Positions 23,804 to 35,740 are shown, counted from the stretch's first letter. The stretch: 64,000 nucleotides of DNA from Casuarius casuarius (GCA_003342895.1 PTFA01000028.1:2872330-2936329), one strand, 5' to 3'. The notes: a model not told the origin generated them from the letters alone. Numbers and translations: made by a program.

Positions 23804-26800
23804 GTAAGGGGCGCCCGGCGGCCGCGGGGAGGGGTGTTGGGACACTGCGGCCAGGCGCCGCTGGGGTAGGGCGGCGCCCCCGCGCCCTTTCCGCCTGCTT
23901 CCCCCCCGCTTTCCCCCCCCCCGGCGTGGCGGCCGCGGGGCGCTGGGCTGGGCGCTGGCGCAGCGCCGCCGCCGGCCGCGACCCCAGCCCGGTGCGTGCC
24001 GTCGCGCAGCGCCATGGCGTGGGGCTGCCCCGGCCGGGCCGCCTCGCTCAGCGGAGCTGGGAGCCGCCGGCGTGGGGCGAGACCGGGGCGTCTCCGGGAA
24101 CCAGCGCCGCCGTCGGGGGGTAGGTGCGTGCTGGGGGGCGGCTCGTCCGTCGGTGACCTCGGTGAGGAGGAGGCTGGGGAAGATGAGGCGGCTCTGCCTT
24201 GCCTTTGACGCCGTGCCTGCCAACAGCGGCTCGGTGGCTGCAGCCTGCTCCGCTGCCGTCCTTACGGTGTCTTTAACCCTCCCCAAATGGTGGCTGCGTG
24301 TGTCACTTATCTCGGACATAAATGCCTTGGAGTGGGAAAAGCCTCTTTCTGCTCCCGGGAGGGCCTGGGCGAGCCTCCCGCCCCTCCTCACCGCGGCGCA
24401 GCGACGTTTGCGCATCCCTCCTTTGTGCTGAGCGCGGAGGGGTCAGCAGGGCCTGTGCGAGTCAGTCCGCTGGCGTGCGATCCCCAGCTGCTGCTGGTGG
24501 CCGTGGCTGGGGCGCTGGTGGGGAGATGTGCTGTCCCCGTGCAGGCTCCCCTGCCGCATTGCTTGCTGCTGCACAGGACCCGCTCTTTTGCGGTCACTGC
24601 AACGTGTTGGAGGAGAGTGTGCCTGATGTGCTGGAGTGTGGAAAGGGGTCCTTCGTGATACAGCACTTTTCCCAAAGAGGTAGTGCTTTACTTGTCTGTG
24701 AGTTGGCTGTCACTTAGTGCCCCAGGCCAGCTGCAAAGAAAAAAAAATTGGATGGGAAGGCTCTGAGGAACATCCAGTCCTGTGTCCTCCTGATGGTCAC
24801 AATCATGTCCTCTCAAAGATCTCCAAGTCTCTTTGCCTGTACCTTTTGCTACTTCCACGCACTTCAGCCCCATGGGACAGACCCTCCTAGAAGTTGCCAG
24901 AAGTTGCTCTATCAGGTGTCACCTGTTTGAAGGGGAAAAAGTTGGCTTTGGTTTTAACCATGTGCATGGACCTCACCTCCATCTACCTTCCCCCCGGTCT
25001 CCTCAAAGGTACTCCAGGAAATGAGGTGCTTTGCTCACTTGCATGCTGCTAGTATGTCCTGTGAAAGACCCCACCCACCCACAGCCCCTGGGAGCTCGTC
25101 ACTGAGTCTGGGTCCTGCCCCGGCTGTCCGCATGGCACCCAACCAGTCAGTTACTAGGCTGTGCTTTACAGACGCCTTCATGTAGCCCAGCACCCTTCTG
25201 GGGTCCTTGTGTCCAACGCTGGCATCAGGGTCAGGACTCTCTTCCCCACCAGAGAAGGGAGTGGGGAACACTTGTGGACCAGCCTTTATTCTAGCCGTTT
25301 TTCTCTTGTGGCCTGCAGGAACAGTAGCTGGTAGTTTCTTCAAGGAGTGTAGCTGCGTGCTGGGCACAGGTCAGAGTCCCTGACGCTTAGCCAGTTTGTG
25401 GTGAGAAGGATCCCTGATGCACACTTTTCTGGACACTGGCAGGATCCATCCCACTTTCTGGAACTTCCACTGCAGCTGCCTTCCTCTGCTTTTCCAGACA
25501 TTCATTCCTGTCCCACCTGCAACTGTTACTTGTAACAGTGTAGTGTTACCCTCTTATACTGAGCCAATATAATCGTTTTATCAACCCATTCAGGCAGTTT
25601 TGCCTGTGACATCCACTGGCTCCTTAGGAATCTCTTTTGCAAAGCTTCTACATTTTTGAAAATCCTCCCCCTGGGATATCAGAGTTGTATACAACGTGAG
25701 ATGAATGTCAGGCAGTAATTAGAGACTGAATACACAAGATGACCAATTGAATATATTTGGCACCTCAAAACTTCTCAGTGTTTGTATTCTTAATTTTATT
25801 TGAAACTTCCTGGTATTTGAAAGTAGAAAATTGAAAGTACATCCTGTCAAGCTAGCTGGCATTTCCCCCCTAGTCTTTCATTAAGTGATTAAAAACATCT
25901 TGGAGGAAGGGAGGTGTGTGGTGAAGGAGATGCAAACTCCAGTTTGTTTTAATTTGACTAGCTGTGCTTGTGGAAAGAAGCTCCCGCTGACTGTCAAGAG
26001 TGTGATCCAGGGAAAAAACTGTGATACAATAATGAACAAAAGATGGAATGGGTAGAGGTGCGAGTGGAGAAGGAAACTGGATATACTAGGGAGTGAAAGG
26101 AGGAAGTGGAGAGCCATTAGAGTTTTGAAAAGGCAGCTACACCGAATGAAGTTGAGAGGACTTTTCCCTCTAGGTAGCTTGTCCTATCAGTATTCATTGT
26201 TTAAAATTAAACTTGGGGGGAAAAAAAAAAATCACAGAATGGTGGCAGCAGCAACTCCCCCCCCCCCCATATTTCCGATTTTTTTTAATTGCTACTGGGG
26301 GTGGCATTTTAACAGAAAACGATGGGAAAGAATGGCTTGTGGCTTCTAATGGGGTTGCCACTGTGGACTAAAACAGACTGTGTGGGTTTTTTATTATTAT
26401 TTTTTTCTAATAGATGACTACACAGATTAGACCTAATCCTTCTGTTAGCAATGATCTGGATACTTCTTGCATGCACGAATGGGGCCTGGTCTGGGAAACA
26501 AAACAGAGGGACAGAACTGTTTTACTACTTCCAGTACTTTTTTTTTTTCTTTTAATCCTCAGTTCCTGACTTCATATTGACCACATGAGGATCTCAAATT
26601 TCATATGGGTAAGGGAGAGTAAATTTATAGCCCTGATGTTTGCAGTGGAAATCTTGGAAAATATGAGCCCTGAAGGCTCAAACCAGAAAACAAAAAGTCC
26701 CAGTTTCGTAATTAAAAATATATTTTTAAATTCCTGGAGTTGTCCATAATGTGAGTGTTATTTTTGTGCATAACACTTAATACAACTAACTGGGTGTTAT

Positions 26801-29800
26801 TTCCTGTTCTATCTACCTGGCATGGGCCAGAATTACAAAAACATAAAGCACTGTATCATGCAAGTTAAGCTCATAACCAGATTTCCTCTACAAGCTGTGT
26901 TTTCAGTTCTCTATCCCTCATGCTTAACTGCCTCCATTCTGCCGAACTTTGTTCTTGTACTTTCTGACCTGGTATTTCCATGCCTGCTCTCAAGCTATAT
27001 GTAAATATGCAGGGAATATTCTCTTGTGTGTATGTGGAGACATCTGATCTAATGGAAGTATTTCAAACATATAGTCAATATAGGGCCTACATCTTTCTTA
27101 CAGTATTTTTTCTTGAAACTCAAGAAAAGCTTAATCTTTCCTTGAGTTTACTATTAAAATTTGGTGGTAGTGTAAATGAAATTAGTCCTCCTTTGGAGCA
27201 GCATAAAATCTGTGTCTTTCATCTTCAAAGCTACAACAGGCTGTTCTCAATGTTCCCTCTTTTGTGGCATGAAAGAATTAAGAAAATATGCACATGCTTC
27301 ATTTCTAATGTGTGTTTTAACTTAATCTCATAACAAGAAGATTAGTGGAAGAGAAGCAGGCACTGTGTTGGAGCAACAAAAACAAATCTCTGTTTTGGGG
27401 GGTTTTTTGAAAGGCTAAAACACTGAATATTTTTTCACTTCACATTGTTTCCTTTTGTCCTAATTAACTTGTACTTATTTCCATGTTTTCTTCCCTAGAG
27501 GGAATTGCAAAGAAAAGGATTCAGACTTCTCTCTAATTATAGTGTATTGTTGTTATAATGGTTAACGTGCCTCAACAGAAAAACATCTTAAGACAGCCAT
27601 GTCTGCAAATGGGATTTTTGTATTTCAGAGGACCTTTACTCAGTTCTGTGCCTATGTTGGTAGGTCAATGACTTTGAACTGCATTAGATCAATTATGAAA
27701 ATAGTGGGAACTTTCTAGACATCGGGAAGTATATGCAGTATAGTTAATAAAATTGCTTCTGATAACTGGGGAAAGACCAGCAGAATCAAGGAAGGAGGAG
27801 TGACCAACATCATCCATTTTCTGTGTTCAGAAATACAGCCCTCAAATGAGCTCAAAATCATGCAGTATTGATAGTAAACCTAGGTAAAGGTCTTCAGTTT
27901 AAAATTTATCAAAATTTCTTTTTAATGTCTCTTTCTTGACAGGCTGTGCTCTCTAGTGCTCTTTATAGTGCGTGTCTCTTCCCCCCCCCCCCCAGTGAAG
28001 CTTCATCTATCAGTTTCTCAAACCAGTCTAAATGATTGCACTCGGATAGTGAAGAAATACTTAACAGACTTTAGTCTGTTTACAAATTAACTGATCAGAA
28101 TAATGGGCTGCATTAAGGCAGGTCCCTTACTTTTTCTCTCTGAGATACTTTGTGCTTCCCAGCAGCAGCAGCCTCAGAACAGCTTTCTTGTGTGGAGCAG
28201 CCTGCTTCCTTGCCCTTCCAGTCTTGCATTTACTGTGTGTTTTACCTGCATGCGGCTCTCTGCTTTCTCTCATGCTGTTAGAGGTCCAATTTGATGCTTA
28301 GCAGTAAAACACCTGATGGTTTCAACATTTGTGTGTTTGTCTATGCATTTCTTTAAACAGGGCCCTGCTCTTAAAGGTGGCTATCTAAAAGAGTGACTTG
28401 ATGGATTGCCTTGTGTTGCATACAGATATTTATGTATTTGAGTGACTAAAGCATAGTGGGTTTTTTGTTTTGTTTTCATCCCTGTGGGGTACTGCAGTTA
28501 CTGGGGAGTAACATGGAGCTTGTTGTGGCTGACACATGTTCAGCAGTTCACTTCCAGAAATCACAGAATGCTTTGTTTTTCTTGTGCAATAACTGTTGTT
28601 GAGGCATGTGTGAGGAGGAGTCTGACTTGACTTTCAGCTTCCACTTGTCTGAATTAGGAGCAGGGCAGTAGAAGCCGGTAAAGGAAAGGCTGAAGGTTAA
28701 CTAATAAACAGCAGCAATTAAACTAAATGCCTACTTCCATCTCTGACACACTTCTCCAGTCCCCATATCCTTCCCGACATATCCAAGTCACGGACAAAAA
28801 AATCTGTCCTGGAAGATGCTGGTGAGGGGAAGAAAGGCATGTTTAAATACTGCAATATGGGCTGGCTTTTAAATAAAAGCAATCTTAACTACTTTCCCTT
28901 CTACTCTGGACAGGAGGTGGCTTTCTCATGGTCCAGCCAGATGTGCTATTTTCCATAGCCTGGAATTCCCCTGGGCTTCTGGTTAGCTTTTTGTAGATAG
29001 TAGCTTCTTGGAGAGAGATCCTGTTGGTCGCTAGCCACTGTGGTATAGGGTACAGGTAACCATCCAATCCCTGTAAGCCAGTGTCAGAGAAGTACAAACT
29101 TCTCATGGGTAGCAGCAGAAAACTTTGCTAGAGCTCTCTTTGCTAGAGCAGGCTCCTCTAACTTTGTCAGGGCTTCCCCTGCCCTTGTTTGTCCACATCT
29201 AGCAGACTTCTCGTGCATGTTACCCTGTGCACACAACTGTTTTGGCCTCAGCACTAGTCTCTGTTTTCTTTTGTCTTGCTTCTGAATCTAGACTCTCATG
29301 GGCTTATACGCTTAGAAGCCTTCTGGGAACCACCTTTGCTATATTACTTTTTAAAGTTTTCCTGGAGCCCATACAAAGGATTTGGGAGCAGGGAAAGTCC
29401 AAAGGAAGTGTGGTAGCAATATGCTTACCAGCTCTGATCACAAAAACAGTGAGACTTAAAGTATGCAGTCTTTATTTAGCATGGCTTGCTTTCTTTTTTT
29501 ATCTTTTCAGAACAGGACCAAAAATCTTCTTTGTCCTTGCTCTTGCAGTTATATAGGACAGGAATCTATTTAGGGAGAGAGGCTGAAAAGTCTCTTGCCT
29601 GGTGAAGGAGAAGCAAGATTTATATGCTTTGAAAAGGTATGTATTAGAAGATTTCTAAGGTTAGTCTAGTAGTCATCAGTACTGATTTGGATTAAGATTC
29701 TTTCTCTCAACTGTGTATTTTCAAGTTCTTTCTTCAGTGACAGCTGTCACCTCCTGGAAATTCACTACAGAACCTTCTCCCAGCTTCCTTTTTTTCAAGA

Positions 29801-30145
29801 GGAAAGCTAGTCTCTCTTATTGCAAAGATTCAGCCCTTGAAAATAATGTTAGTTTGACCATAAGACTGTATGTCTAAAGAAACAATTTAGCTGTCCAACA
29901 GTAATTGTAAGGATATTACAATGGTTCTTAGTCTCACTGTAAAATGAATGTTGTCCCTCCATCTTTTTTCAATGACAGCAAACTTAATTTGGCCCTTTAT
30001 TCAATAACAGAGAGATTGCAAAACAGAATATATGAAGGAGATCCAATCCTAATAGGCTGTGTAGTCTATTTACAAGAGTGAATATTATAAAGTAGTTAGT
30101 CCCACTGTTTTCTCCTTTTGACTTCTGTTTTTTTTGTGTTCACAG
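23804..30145 (+). other. TMEM171: Inferred TMEM171 intron 1
   Basis: About 6.3 kb from the CpG-island donor to the acceptor TTTTTTTTGTGTTCACAG at 30145. It contains a C12 run at 26257, a C13 run at 27981 and long T-rich tracts. The open frame at 29227-29556 (109 codons, hydrophobic) has no homologue that I recognise and is probably chance. No clear CR1 copy was seen. Confidence 0.5.
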
Positions 30146-30218
30146 ATCTACTGTAGTTTTCTGTCACTGAATGCTATCAGGGGAAAAAAAATCATCTACT
30201 TGAGGAGATTCTCTTGTG
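30146..30218 (+). other. TMEM171: TMEM171 5' UTR part of coding exon
   Basis: From the acceptor CACAG/ATCTAC to the start codon. An in-frame TGA at 30201-30203 lies 18 bases before the ATG at 30219, so the coding region cannot begin further upstream in this exon. The GTG at 30216 is not the start. Confidence 0.7.
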
Positions 30219-30849
30219 ATGTATCCAGGGGCTGTTCCTGTACCAGGAGGTGAAGGAAATAATGGACATCATGGAAAACTTATTTTTTTCCTTTTTGTTT
30301 TTGGAGCTGTCCTGCTCTGTGCTGGATTCCTGCTTTCAGTCTTTATCCTACAGTCATGCCCATCTGGAACCTTCAGTGACTGCAGTGGGGTCCTCAAGGC
30401 TGCTGGGCCTCTGCTGGCTGTAACTGGACTAGTTTGTGTTTTATTGGCACGATCAAGGGCTAGGCTCTATATAAGGCAGAGACAATTGCAAAATGAGCAG
30501 GTATACAGCCTTGTTTTTTGTCGAGGGAGCTGTCAGTTTGCCCAGTTTCTTATCTTTGGATTCCTGTTCTTAACTAGTGGAATGCTAATTAGCATCCTGG
30601 GCATTTGGGTTCCCGGCTGCAGCCCCGGTTGGCAGGGTGCACAGCACAACTACACCAGCAGCTCTGAGGTGGACCTGCAGGGCTGTGGATTCCTGTCTCT
30701 GCAAATCATGGGCCCTTTGATTGTGCTCACTGGGTTATGTTTCTTTGTGATAGCTCATGTTAAAAAGAAACAAAACTTAAATCTCAATGAAGAATCATGT
30801 GAAAATGAAGAACATCCTCAGAGTCCAGAATCTTTTCAAGTTACAGTAG
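30219..30849 (+). CDS. TMEM171: TMEM171 coding exon with all four membrane segments
   Basis: Encodes MYPGAVPVPGGEG through SPESFQVTV and one base of Gly211. Donor GTGGGT at 30850. G at -3 gives a moderate Kozak context. All membrane helices are in this one exon; the tail comes from the next two. Confidence 0.95.
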
Positions 30850-33800
30850 GTGGGTGAATAATGTATGAACTTTGAATTTTTTTTTCCACAAACAATTTAC
30901 CTCTGGTGGATTTTACTTGTATTGGCTCTACATGTCTCAATTCTGGCATGTCAAACCAGACAAAATCTTGCATGTTTTCCCAAAAAGATCACTTCAGTTA
31001 TCTTTTTCTTAAAGATAAAACTGCTCCTTTGGCATTAAAAGAAACATCTGAATGTCTGTGCAAATGAAACCATGTAGTCTAGCACAAATGAGCCCAATCC
31101 TAATTCCTTTTCCAGAGACTGTAGCTGACATTGTAAATCACAGGTCTAATGACTTCTATGACTATATTCAAGCCTTACTGAGTTCTGTTGACCTCCTGAA
31201 CAGGAGAATGATTCCTGTACAGTATACCATATTTCCCTGAATAATGGCCACATCTTCCATCAGTGAGATGTAATTGCAAGATGCTGCTGTTAATTGCATA
31301 ATACTTGAATGAAAGCATTATGTTAGCAGGAAATGCTCCCCTGCATATCACACTGCATTGACTACCCCATGAATACATTCTGTGTATAGACTTCTCTGAT
31401 AGCTTTCTAGCTCTCAGAAAGAGTAATGAGTCAGTCTTAGCATTGCTCAGTTGTCATCTGACTGACTAGAACTGAAGTCCATTATGCACAATTCTTGCCT
31501 TTTCTGCTTGTCAAACCACTGTACAGACCTGTAACTTGATGATTTGCAGAGAAGGTGAAGGTTTGATGTCAGTTTCAGAAAAATTAATGAATTTAATATT
31601 TTTGTCCACACTGGAATAGATGTGGACATTTATAAAAAGCCCTGTTTTAGATATGTGAGGAAAACTAATACTTGNGTATTCTTAAAGTAAGCCAACAGAA
31701 ATGATGTGGTTAGCACATCCAGCTTCTGAAGACAGACAACAGTGAAGAGAGTAGCATCTTGTAGCTACATGGAACACTTCCTCCCCCCATAGTTGTATTT
31801 TCTAGATGAAATCTTCCATTTATGAATATGATACATCTCTATTTTGGGATAATTTTGTTTCTGAATGCACTTCCCATGTACTTCTGTAGCCCAGAATATA
31901 GCAGTTCTGTATGTAGGATCATTGTACTTACCCATCTTTAAGTGCAGATACTGTAATACCAAAGATGAGAAACTTTTCCTTCTAGGATACAGTTAGGATA
32001 AACAGTGCTGCTGATTGTTTTTTCAGGGGTAGTAATTAGTGGGTGGGGGCTTTTTCTCCTCCCCCCAGGTGATGCTGTAATGGTATTCCCACCTCCACCA
32101 CCTCCTTATTTTGCTGACCCTCTGTCACCAACTGTGACTCATCTTATGTCGAGCGGTTTGCCCACAAATGAAAATCCTCCACCATACCACACTATCTTCA
32201 CTGATGGGTAAGACTCTTTTGTTCATCTCTGGAAATCCAAGATGTTTCTCAAGGTATCTAAAACAATGTTATTAAATAATCACTGAATTAACTCTCTCTA
32301 CTAGGCACTACAAATTCTTATGCATCACTGGGCTTCTCAGATACCTTACTGTAACTGACACTACAATATCCTGTGCAAAGGGGGAATCAAAACCAAAGTA
32401 CCCCCAGGGAGATTAAATTCTTACTAGATTATAACTGAAAAGAACTTCTGAAGTGAAAAGAAAGCCTTAAATCAGTGGCCTTATCTACATATTCTTAGAT
32501 TAGATTACTTCCATGGACTGCCCAAGAAAAGGTGCCCCTGACAGCAGTGCCCCAGTAGTATGATACCCACACTGCTGGATATTAGGAAGCCTCTGCACAA
32601 CCTGACCAGTGGATGCTTGAGCATGACACCTGTGTCCAGGCCCTGCACCCCTTGGAGAGAGCCATTCTAGCATGTCCTGTTCTTGCTGGGACCTGTGCCT
32701 CACTGCCTTAGGGAAAGGTCCTTGCTGGCCTGCCCTGTTCCTGCTGGGGCTGTGTTGTGATTAAATAATACACTACACTGTGAAGAGCAGGAGGCTCTAT
32801 GGTGCTTGAGAAGGGGAGTTGCAATGCCATTGCCTATCAAGATAGACCTTGCCCCCCCTGCCCTGTGCAGCCTCAGTGCAACCACTCTTCTATATATTGA
32901 GTATAGGTGACAAGCTAGATGCTGCCACCACCAAGCCCAGGTGGCAAGTGTTGCTGATTCAAGCATTGTCTGTATCGCAGGAACTTGGAGGGTCATCTTT
33001 CCCTCTGTGATTTGGGAGGGGAGGGGGGAACCATACCCACAGTAAAACCCTCCATCAAAAAATGACTCACTCTCTGGCTACCAGTGCAGAGATTCTCCTA
33101 GTGTGTTTGGGATAGCTCCCAAAGAGGAAAGAAAGATCACACACCTAACATCTAGGGAAGGGAGACAATGCTTGGTTCCCACTGATTGAGGTTCAGCTTG
33201 AGGTTGATGGCTTGTGCTGATTAAACCCTAACTACATACATACTTCCTGTCCACCATTTTTCCACTTAAATTGTTTCTGAGAGAGTATTTTGTTTGTACA
33301 AATCTGATGGGAATCTGGTTCTTCTGCTCGGTGCTCTACACATGCTAATTCAGGATGATGAGGGCAGAGGGGAATGTGGGAGTGATGGGGCTGATTAAGC
33401 AAAAACACTTTCCAGAAGCCAGTGACTCCTGTGATGAGGCACAAATTGCTGTGTGAAAGATGTTTCATTTTGCCAAGTGCAAAAGCCTTTGCCTGCTTTT
33501 AGATTGTGAGTGTAATATGTCAGCTCTGAGCTGTAAAACATAGCTCATTTATTATTGCAATATGAGGACACCTAGAGCTAGCAGAAGAAGAAAAAAAAAA
33601 CCACATACGAAAAAAGAGCATAGAGCACATCCTGCTCTGAAAAAGGAAAAGCAAAGGGGGTAGGGGGAGAGATGAGGCAAAAAAAAGCTAGTCTTATGAC
33701 ACTCAGCCTTCCTGTGAGCTTCTCCCTGCTGGTACTATACCAGGTGCCCCTTCTCCCCTCACCTCTTTCCCTACATAATTTCTTGTGGCTGGATCAATTG

Positions 33801-35636
33801 CCTCAACCCAAGAATGTCCTCTGTCAATGCTCAAAGTCTCATGTATGACCCCCATTAACTCAATCATACCTGTCTGGACTTCTCTGGATCATGAGCATAT
33901 GTACCCACAGAAGTAGTTTGCAGCCCAACACATTGGGGCAATTTCTAGTGGGTTACATGTTTCTAGCAGAGACAAAACACTTCAACGTTGGATGCGGAGA
34001 CCATGGAGCTCTTGCTTTGGTGGTCTGTGGCTGGGGTGTACCAGTTATCACCCTTTCCTGCTCTCCAGGGTCCTTACAGATAACCTGTGAGTTGACACTG
34101 CCTCTGGGTGTCCCCCTCAGCCATGTTCTGCCATGGCTCAGCACCTGGTAGCAGCTAAGGCATCATGACTGTGGCAAACTGGTTCCTTCCTCCTGTCTAC
34201 TCCTGTCTTGGAGGAGAAGCAGTGGCCTCATTCCTCCTAACCTAGTGCCATGGTTGAAGATCCCAGGCTCTGGAGAGGAGTGCTGGTTTCACAGCTGGGT
34301 GGTTACTGGACAACTGAGATTTGCTTCTTCTGTCTATTGCCCCATGTACTGTCAGCAAGTGCTGTAGGGAAGGCTGTGTTGAAGCTTGCAGGAGGCTGGG
34401 TCACGGCCTGATCCCAGGAGTGGTTCCTTTTTTCCTGCACTCTTACATACTGCTTCAGAACTGTGTCCTGCAGCATGTTCTCTTGAGAGTCCCTGACTGG
34501 ACTCTTTTTTCTCCTTAAACATACACACCAATAACAGCACTAAAGATGAGGTGACTATGCTGCATGCCTGCTCCTCAGGCAGTATTTGTGGAGGCACAGA
34601 TGTACACAGAAAGGTTTGAATCAGCTCTAGGAGCAAGTCATGAGCAAAGAGGATTTCTTCTTCCTTTTCTTGGGAAGCAGCTGAGGTGATAAGCTGAGGT
34701 CTCTTAGGCACCGAGGTCCAGCTATTGCCTGGCTCCAGGGTGAAATGATCAGGCTACCAGAGAAGCACCAGTGCAGATGATCAGGATCCAGTTACGATGC
34801 TTAGAGGAAGGCAATGAATACCTGGCTTCTGTCCTTGACTGTCACTGTGAGCTTGAGCAGCCCATTGCTGTGTAGTTGCTTCTGTTTCTCTGGCTCCGAG
34901 CAGGAGTACCACTCCTTATGCCTCTCATGGATTGCTGTAAAGCTTAATGAAAAATTCAAGTTACCTTTCATTTAAGATCTCCAAGTACAAAGGATTGTGA
35001 TTTTAGTGATGCAGTTCTAGAACTAGAAACAGTATTTCGTAAAAGAGGAAAGCATGGATGTTGCAGACTACAAAAAGGAGGCTACGTTAGGAGCAAAGGA
35101 TCAGAAGAAGAATTAATGAGATTGTGAGATAGCCCTGCCAGAAGCAGCTAATACCATAAGCCATCCTATGGTTGGCGATGTGAGAGGCTAGAAGGGAGCT
35201 TGTTTGCCCTTCCCCTCTGAATAATGTAACTTTTACATGACTCATAATGAAGCCCGTAGTATGAAATCCTAATGCTTATGCAAGTTCTTTGCTTAGGGGT
35301 GTATTACGGAGTGTGTGCATGCATGTATGCTTTTATAAGTCAAGTGGAATTTTGCTCCCTGTAGAAAAGTGAATTATACTAATAGGCAATTTTGTGTTTT
35401 ATAGATTACAACTTGCAGATGATGAAAGAACAGTTGCTATTAGAGACTATGAAACCATATATACAATTTCTGGCAGCAGTTCACCTTCAGATATTTTACC
35501 AATGCTGTATCTCTCCTCTGAATCACCTCCAAAATATGAAGAAAAAGAAGCATCAATAACAAATAATGAATATTCTCCATCCTCTTCTTCATCTTCTTCA
35601 TCTATTTCCTTAGCTACATCTGACACTAGCTCATAG
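30219..35636 (+). CDS. TMEM171: TMEM171, spliced coding sequence of 333 aa
   Basis: Joining 30219-30849, 32069-32207 and 35405-35636 gives 333 residues (human is 324). Four hydrophobic segments lie near residues 21-44, 58-77, 108-130 and 157-181. The second loop (131-156) has a possible N-glycosylation site NYT at 144. RSRAR after TM2 and VKKK after TM4 are basic and fit cytoplasmic ends. The C-terminal tail, about 150 residues, has PPxY motifs at 221-224 (PPPY), 247-250 (PPPY) and 298-301 (PPKY) and ends in a Ser-rich stretch (S316-S323). GFLSLQIMGPLIVL and FAQFLIFGFLFLTSGMLIS match the human protein closely. Function is poorly known; the PPxY motifs would suit NEDD4-family WW domains (inference). 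TM1-2 and TM3-4 look like a duplicated unit related to TMEM174. Confidence 0.95.
30850..32068 (+). other. TMEM171: TMEM171 intron 2 (phase 1)
   Basis: GT-AG intron ending TTTTTCTCCTCCCCCCAG. It includes one ambiguous base at 31675. No repeat was recognised and no coding frame is supported. Confidence 0.85.
32069..32207 (+). CDS. TMEM171: TMEM171 coding exon with two PPPY motifs
   Basis: 139 bp. GT completes Gly, then DAVMVFPPPPPPYFADPLSP and on to NENPPPYHTIFTD. Human has the corresponding VIIFPPPPPPYF and NENPPSYYSIF. Donor GTAAGA at 32208, leaving a phase-2 junction. Confidence 0.95.
32208..35404 (+). other. TMEM171: TMEM171 intron 3 (phase 2)
   Basis: About 3.2 kb. The stretch 32.5-33.0 kb has higher GC and an imperfect internal repetition (CTGTTCTTGCTGGGACCTGTG against CTGTTCCTGCTGGGGCTGTG), which may be an unrecognised mobile element. 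The acceptor is TTTTGTGTTTTATAG at 35404. No coding frame is supported. Confidence 0.8.
35405..35636 (+). CDS. TMEM171: TMEM171 last coding exon with PPKY motif
   Basis: The first A completes Gly257, then LQLADDERTVAIRDYETIYT, ISGSSS and SESPPKYEEKE, ending in a Ser-rich tail and TAG at 35634-35636. Human has YTISG and LPPRYEEKE here. The TCT/TCA-rich stretch coding the eight serines is slippage-prone and may explain the longer C-terminus than human. Confidence 0.95.
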
Positions 35637-35740
35637 AGAAGTGTCAACTAGACTTCATTTTTAAATGAAATTGTACACTCAGATTTAAGATTTTTAATTT
35701 TATTTACATTTTATAATAAAAGCAATAATGTTGGCTGTGT
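35637..35740 (+). other. TMEM171: TMEM171 3' UTR
   Basis: Short, about 100 bp, from TAG to just past AATAAA. AT-rich with no special elements seen. Confidence 0.6.
35715..35720 (+). terminator. TMEM171: TMEM171 poly(A) signal
   Basis: AATAAA 80 bp after the stop, with a GU-rich element GTTGGCTGTGTCT downstream at 35730-35742, the expected CstF-type arrangement. Confidence 0.7.

Larger units (their letters stand above)
23380..24560. promoter_or_regulatory. TMEM171: CpG island, probable TMEM171 promoter
   Basis: Dense CG dinucleotides and very high GC content over about 1.2 kb, against AT-rich surroundings. It contains tandem GC boxes, NRF1-like GCGC motifs, a TATA-like TTAAATAG and a strong splice donor CAG/GTAAGG at 23803/23804. 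It is the only CpG island between FCHO2 and the first TMEM171 coding exon, on the 5' side of a + strand gene whose coding exon begins with a splice acceptor. Long open frames on both strands here (up to 324 codons) result from low stop frequency in GC-rich DNA. It could also drive an antisense transcript. Confidence 0.75.

Noticed and set aside
23441..24415. 324-codon open frame on the minus strand and 217-codon frame on the + strand
   Set aside because: Both lie in the CpG island, where stop codons are rare. Composition is Arg/Ala/Pro/Gly-rich on both strands with no recognisable domain.
24751..24900. Possible CR1 copy (GGATGGGAAGGCTCTGAGGA, then CATCCAGTCC)
   Set aside because: It resembles the minus-strand CR1 3' phrase only loosely, and the following sequence does not continue the CR1 consensus.
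25035..25367. 110-codon minus-strand frame in a GC-rich stretch of TMEM171 intron 1
   Set aside because: No recognisable protein or splice signals; probably chance, possibly part of an unnamed repeat.
26221..26245. ATCACAGAATGGTGGCAGCA as a CR1 end
   Set aside because: Only the first ten bases fit; the continuation and the adjacent A/C runs do not.
29227..29556. 109-codon hydrophobic frame in TMEM171 intron 1
   Set aside because: T-rich DNA naturally gives Leu/Phe/Val-rich translations. There is no homology that I recognise and no splice context tying it to TMEM171.
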